From JANMZO01 sp963763135 (GTDB taxonomy: Bacteria; Actinomycetota; Acidimicrobiia; Acidimicrobiales; JANYDT01): DNA of 64,000 nt. The DNA is taken from contig CAVXNJ010000012.1 in assembly GCA_963763135.1 (NCBI GenBank), positions 434,001 to 498,000 on the forward strand. Reading direction: 5' to 3'. Made by a program: the position numbers and the translations under genes. Below, piece after piece: positions 62,933 through 64,000 of this stretch; within the stretch, counting starts at the first letter, position 1; the number at the start of each line of letters is the position of its first letter. Below the pieces are notes generated by a model, which worked only from the letters and a program-made list of their open reading frames with translations, was not told the origin of the DNA and searched no databases.

Positions 62933-64000
62933 TCATGGAAGCGTTACTGCGCCCATTTCTGCACCTTGGACGAGCTTGGCGTACTTGGCGAGAACGCCGG
63001 AGGTGTAGCGGGGTTCGGGGAGCTTCCAGTCGAGCTTGCGCTCGTCGAGCACGGCCTGGTCGACCAACACGTGGAGGGCGCGGTTGGGGACGTCGATCTT
63101 GATGATGTCGCCGTCCTGGAGGAACGCAATTGGTCCGCCGTCGACGGCTTCCGGGGCGACGTGGCCGATGCAGAAGCCCCAGGTGCCACCGGAGAAGCGG
63201 CCGTCGGTGATGAGCGCGCAGCTCGAGCCGAGACCGGCGCCCTTCATGGCACCGGTGATGGCGAGCATCTCGCGCATGCCGGGGCCACCCTTCGGGCCCT
63301 CGTAGCGGATGACGACGACGCTGCCGTGGTCGATCGTGCCGCCAAGAATGGCGTCCATCGCCGAATCTTCGCCTTCGAACACGCGGGCCGGACCTTCGAA
63401 GTTCATCTGGTCCTTGGTCAGACCGGCGACCTTCACGACGCTGCCCTGCGGGGCGAGCGTGCCGTGCAGCACGACGATGCCAGGATCGGCGTGGATCGGG
63501 TCGCTGATCGGGTGGATGACGACGCCATCGGGCTTCGGCGGATTGAGTTCCTCGAGGTTCTCGGCCATGGTCTTGCCGGTGACGGTCATGACGTCGCCGT
63601 GCAGCAGACCCTCTTCGAGGAGGTGCTTCATGAGGACCGGGATGCCACCGATGTTGTCGATGTCGGTCATGTGGAAGCGGCCGCCCGGCTTGGTGTCGGC
63701 GATGTGCGGAACCTTCAGGCCAACCCGGTTGAAGTCGGCCAGCTTGAGGTCGACCCGGGCCTCGTGGGCGATGGCGAGGAGGTGAAGGACAGCGTTGGTG
63801 GAACCGCCGAGGGCGAGCACGACGGTGATCGCGTTCTCGAAGGCCTTCATCGTCATGATGTCGCGGGCCCGGATGCCCTTGTCGATCAGGTTCATGAGGG
63901 CGATACCGCTCTGGTAGGCGTAGTCGTCGCGGCGACGGTCGACGGCCGGGGCACTCGCACTGCCGAGCAGCGACATGCCGAGCGCTTCGCCGACGCTGGC
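62933..64000 (-). CDS. ilvD: Dihydroxy-acid dehydratase, 3' part
   Basis: The last about 355 codons are present; the gene continues beyond the right edge (the frame reads ASVGEALGMSLLGSASAPAV at the border). Motifs include FENAITVVLALGGSTNAVLH, TGKTMAENL, GPKGGPGMREMLAITGA and TDGRFSGGTWGFCIGHVAPEA, the IlvD/Edd C-terminal signature. IlvD makes 2-keto acids for valine, isoleucine and leucine using an Fe-S cluster. The small lipoprotein follows 7 bp downstream. Confidence 0.96.
   Translation of the reverse strand, partial: ASVGEALGMSLLGSASAPAVDRRRDDYAYQSGIALMNLIDKGIRARDIMTMKAFENAITVVLALGGSTNAVLHLLAIAHEARVDLKLADFNRVGLKVPHIADTKPGGRFHMTDIDNIGGIPVLMKHLLEEGLLHGDVMTVTGKTMAENLEELNPPKPDGVVIHPISDPIHADPGIVVLHGTLAPQGSVVKVAGLTKDQMNFEGPARVFEGEDSAMDAILGGTIDHGSVVVIRYEGPKGGPGMREMLAITGAMKGAGLGSSCALITDGRFSGGTWGFCIGHVAPEAVDGGPIAFLQDGDIIKIDVPNRALHVLVDQAVLDERKLDWKLPEPRYTSGVLAKYAKLVQGAEMGAVTLP

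Overview
The window reads as chromosome of a high-GC actinobacterium, most likely class Acidimicrobiia. The class is an inference. The phylum rests on several gene sets: galU, moeA-like and SepX/GlpR-like genes together; the phosphomutase - DUF3090 - SCO1664 trio; Rho with a long basic/acidic N-terminal insertion; F420-type FrhB; an RF1 with GGQSVN; and surface proteins ending in an LAxTG-like sorting signal. No phage, plasmid backbone or CRISPR array was seen.

Layout. 0-2 kb: a frameshifted tail of a probable polysaccharide tyrosine kinase, then a decayed IS481-type element beside a tRNA-Ala(CGC). 2-8.6 kb: a secreted spherulin-4-like protein, then a leftward block galU, moeA/glp, moaA, moaC, glpR/sepX. 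8.7-11.5 kb: a CIRCE site, an FmdB-type zinc-ribbon protein, a GGDEF protein and a SAF-domain protein. 11.5-17.1 kb (leftward): uppP, a PHP phosphoesterase, prmC, prfA, a gene of unknown function, rpmE. 17.2-23.5 kb: a repeat array and a 1.9-kilo-residue SdrD-like surface protein. 23.5-33 kb (leftward): rho, then argS-lysA-PAP2-hom-thrC. 33.4-36 kb: tRNA-Arg(CCG) and poorly characterised secreted or membrane proteins. 36.2-39.3 kb: the coupled gnd-zwf-histidine phosphatase set. 39.4-49 kb: HAD protein, nitronate monooxygenase, pseudouridine synthase, lipoproteins, a beta-helix lipoprotein and a second SdrD-like protein. 49-56 kb: Fpg/Nei glycosylase, FrhB, a candidate small RNA, a two-component system, and a divergent AraC / tandem-SnoaL pair. 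56-64 kb: HtrA protease, serine hydrolase, type-5 uracil-DNA glycosylase, the phosphomutase-DUF3090-SCO1664 trio, a lipoprotein and the 3' part of ilvD.

How the genes fit together. MoaA and MoaC carry out the first steps of molybdopterin synthesis. MoeA would insert Mo, but its neighbourhood with galU and GlpR/SepX matches the corynebacterial Glp-GlpR cell-division pair. Gnd and Zwf form the oxidative pentose phosphate pathway. Hom, ThrC and LysA share one aspartate-family cluster with ArgS. PrfA and PrmC are release factor and its methylase. The two SdrD-like proteins look like wall-anchored stalks, but no sortase gene lies in the window.

Two themes stand out. Non-coding DNA is rich in short repeat families: palindromic units around 15.5 and 39.3 kb, a 49-bp hairpin unit at 6.3 and 17.3 kb, and 73-bp copies of the moaA 3' end. 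Nine apparent frameshifts all have the same polarity (one surplus base), which may reflect a sequence-quality problem and should be tested before any of these genes is called dead.
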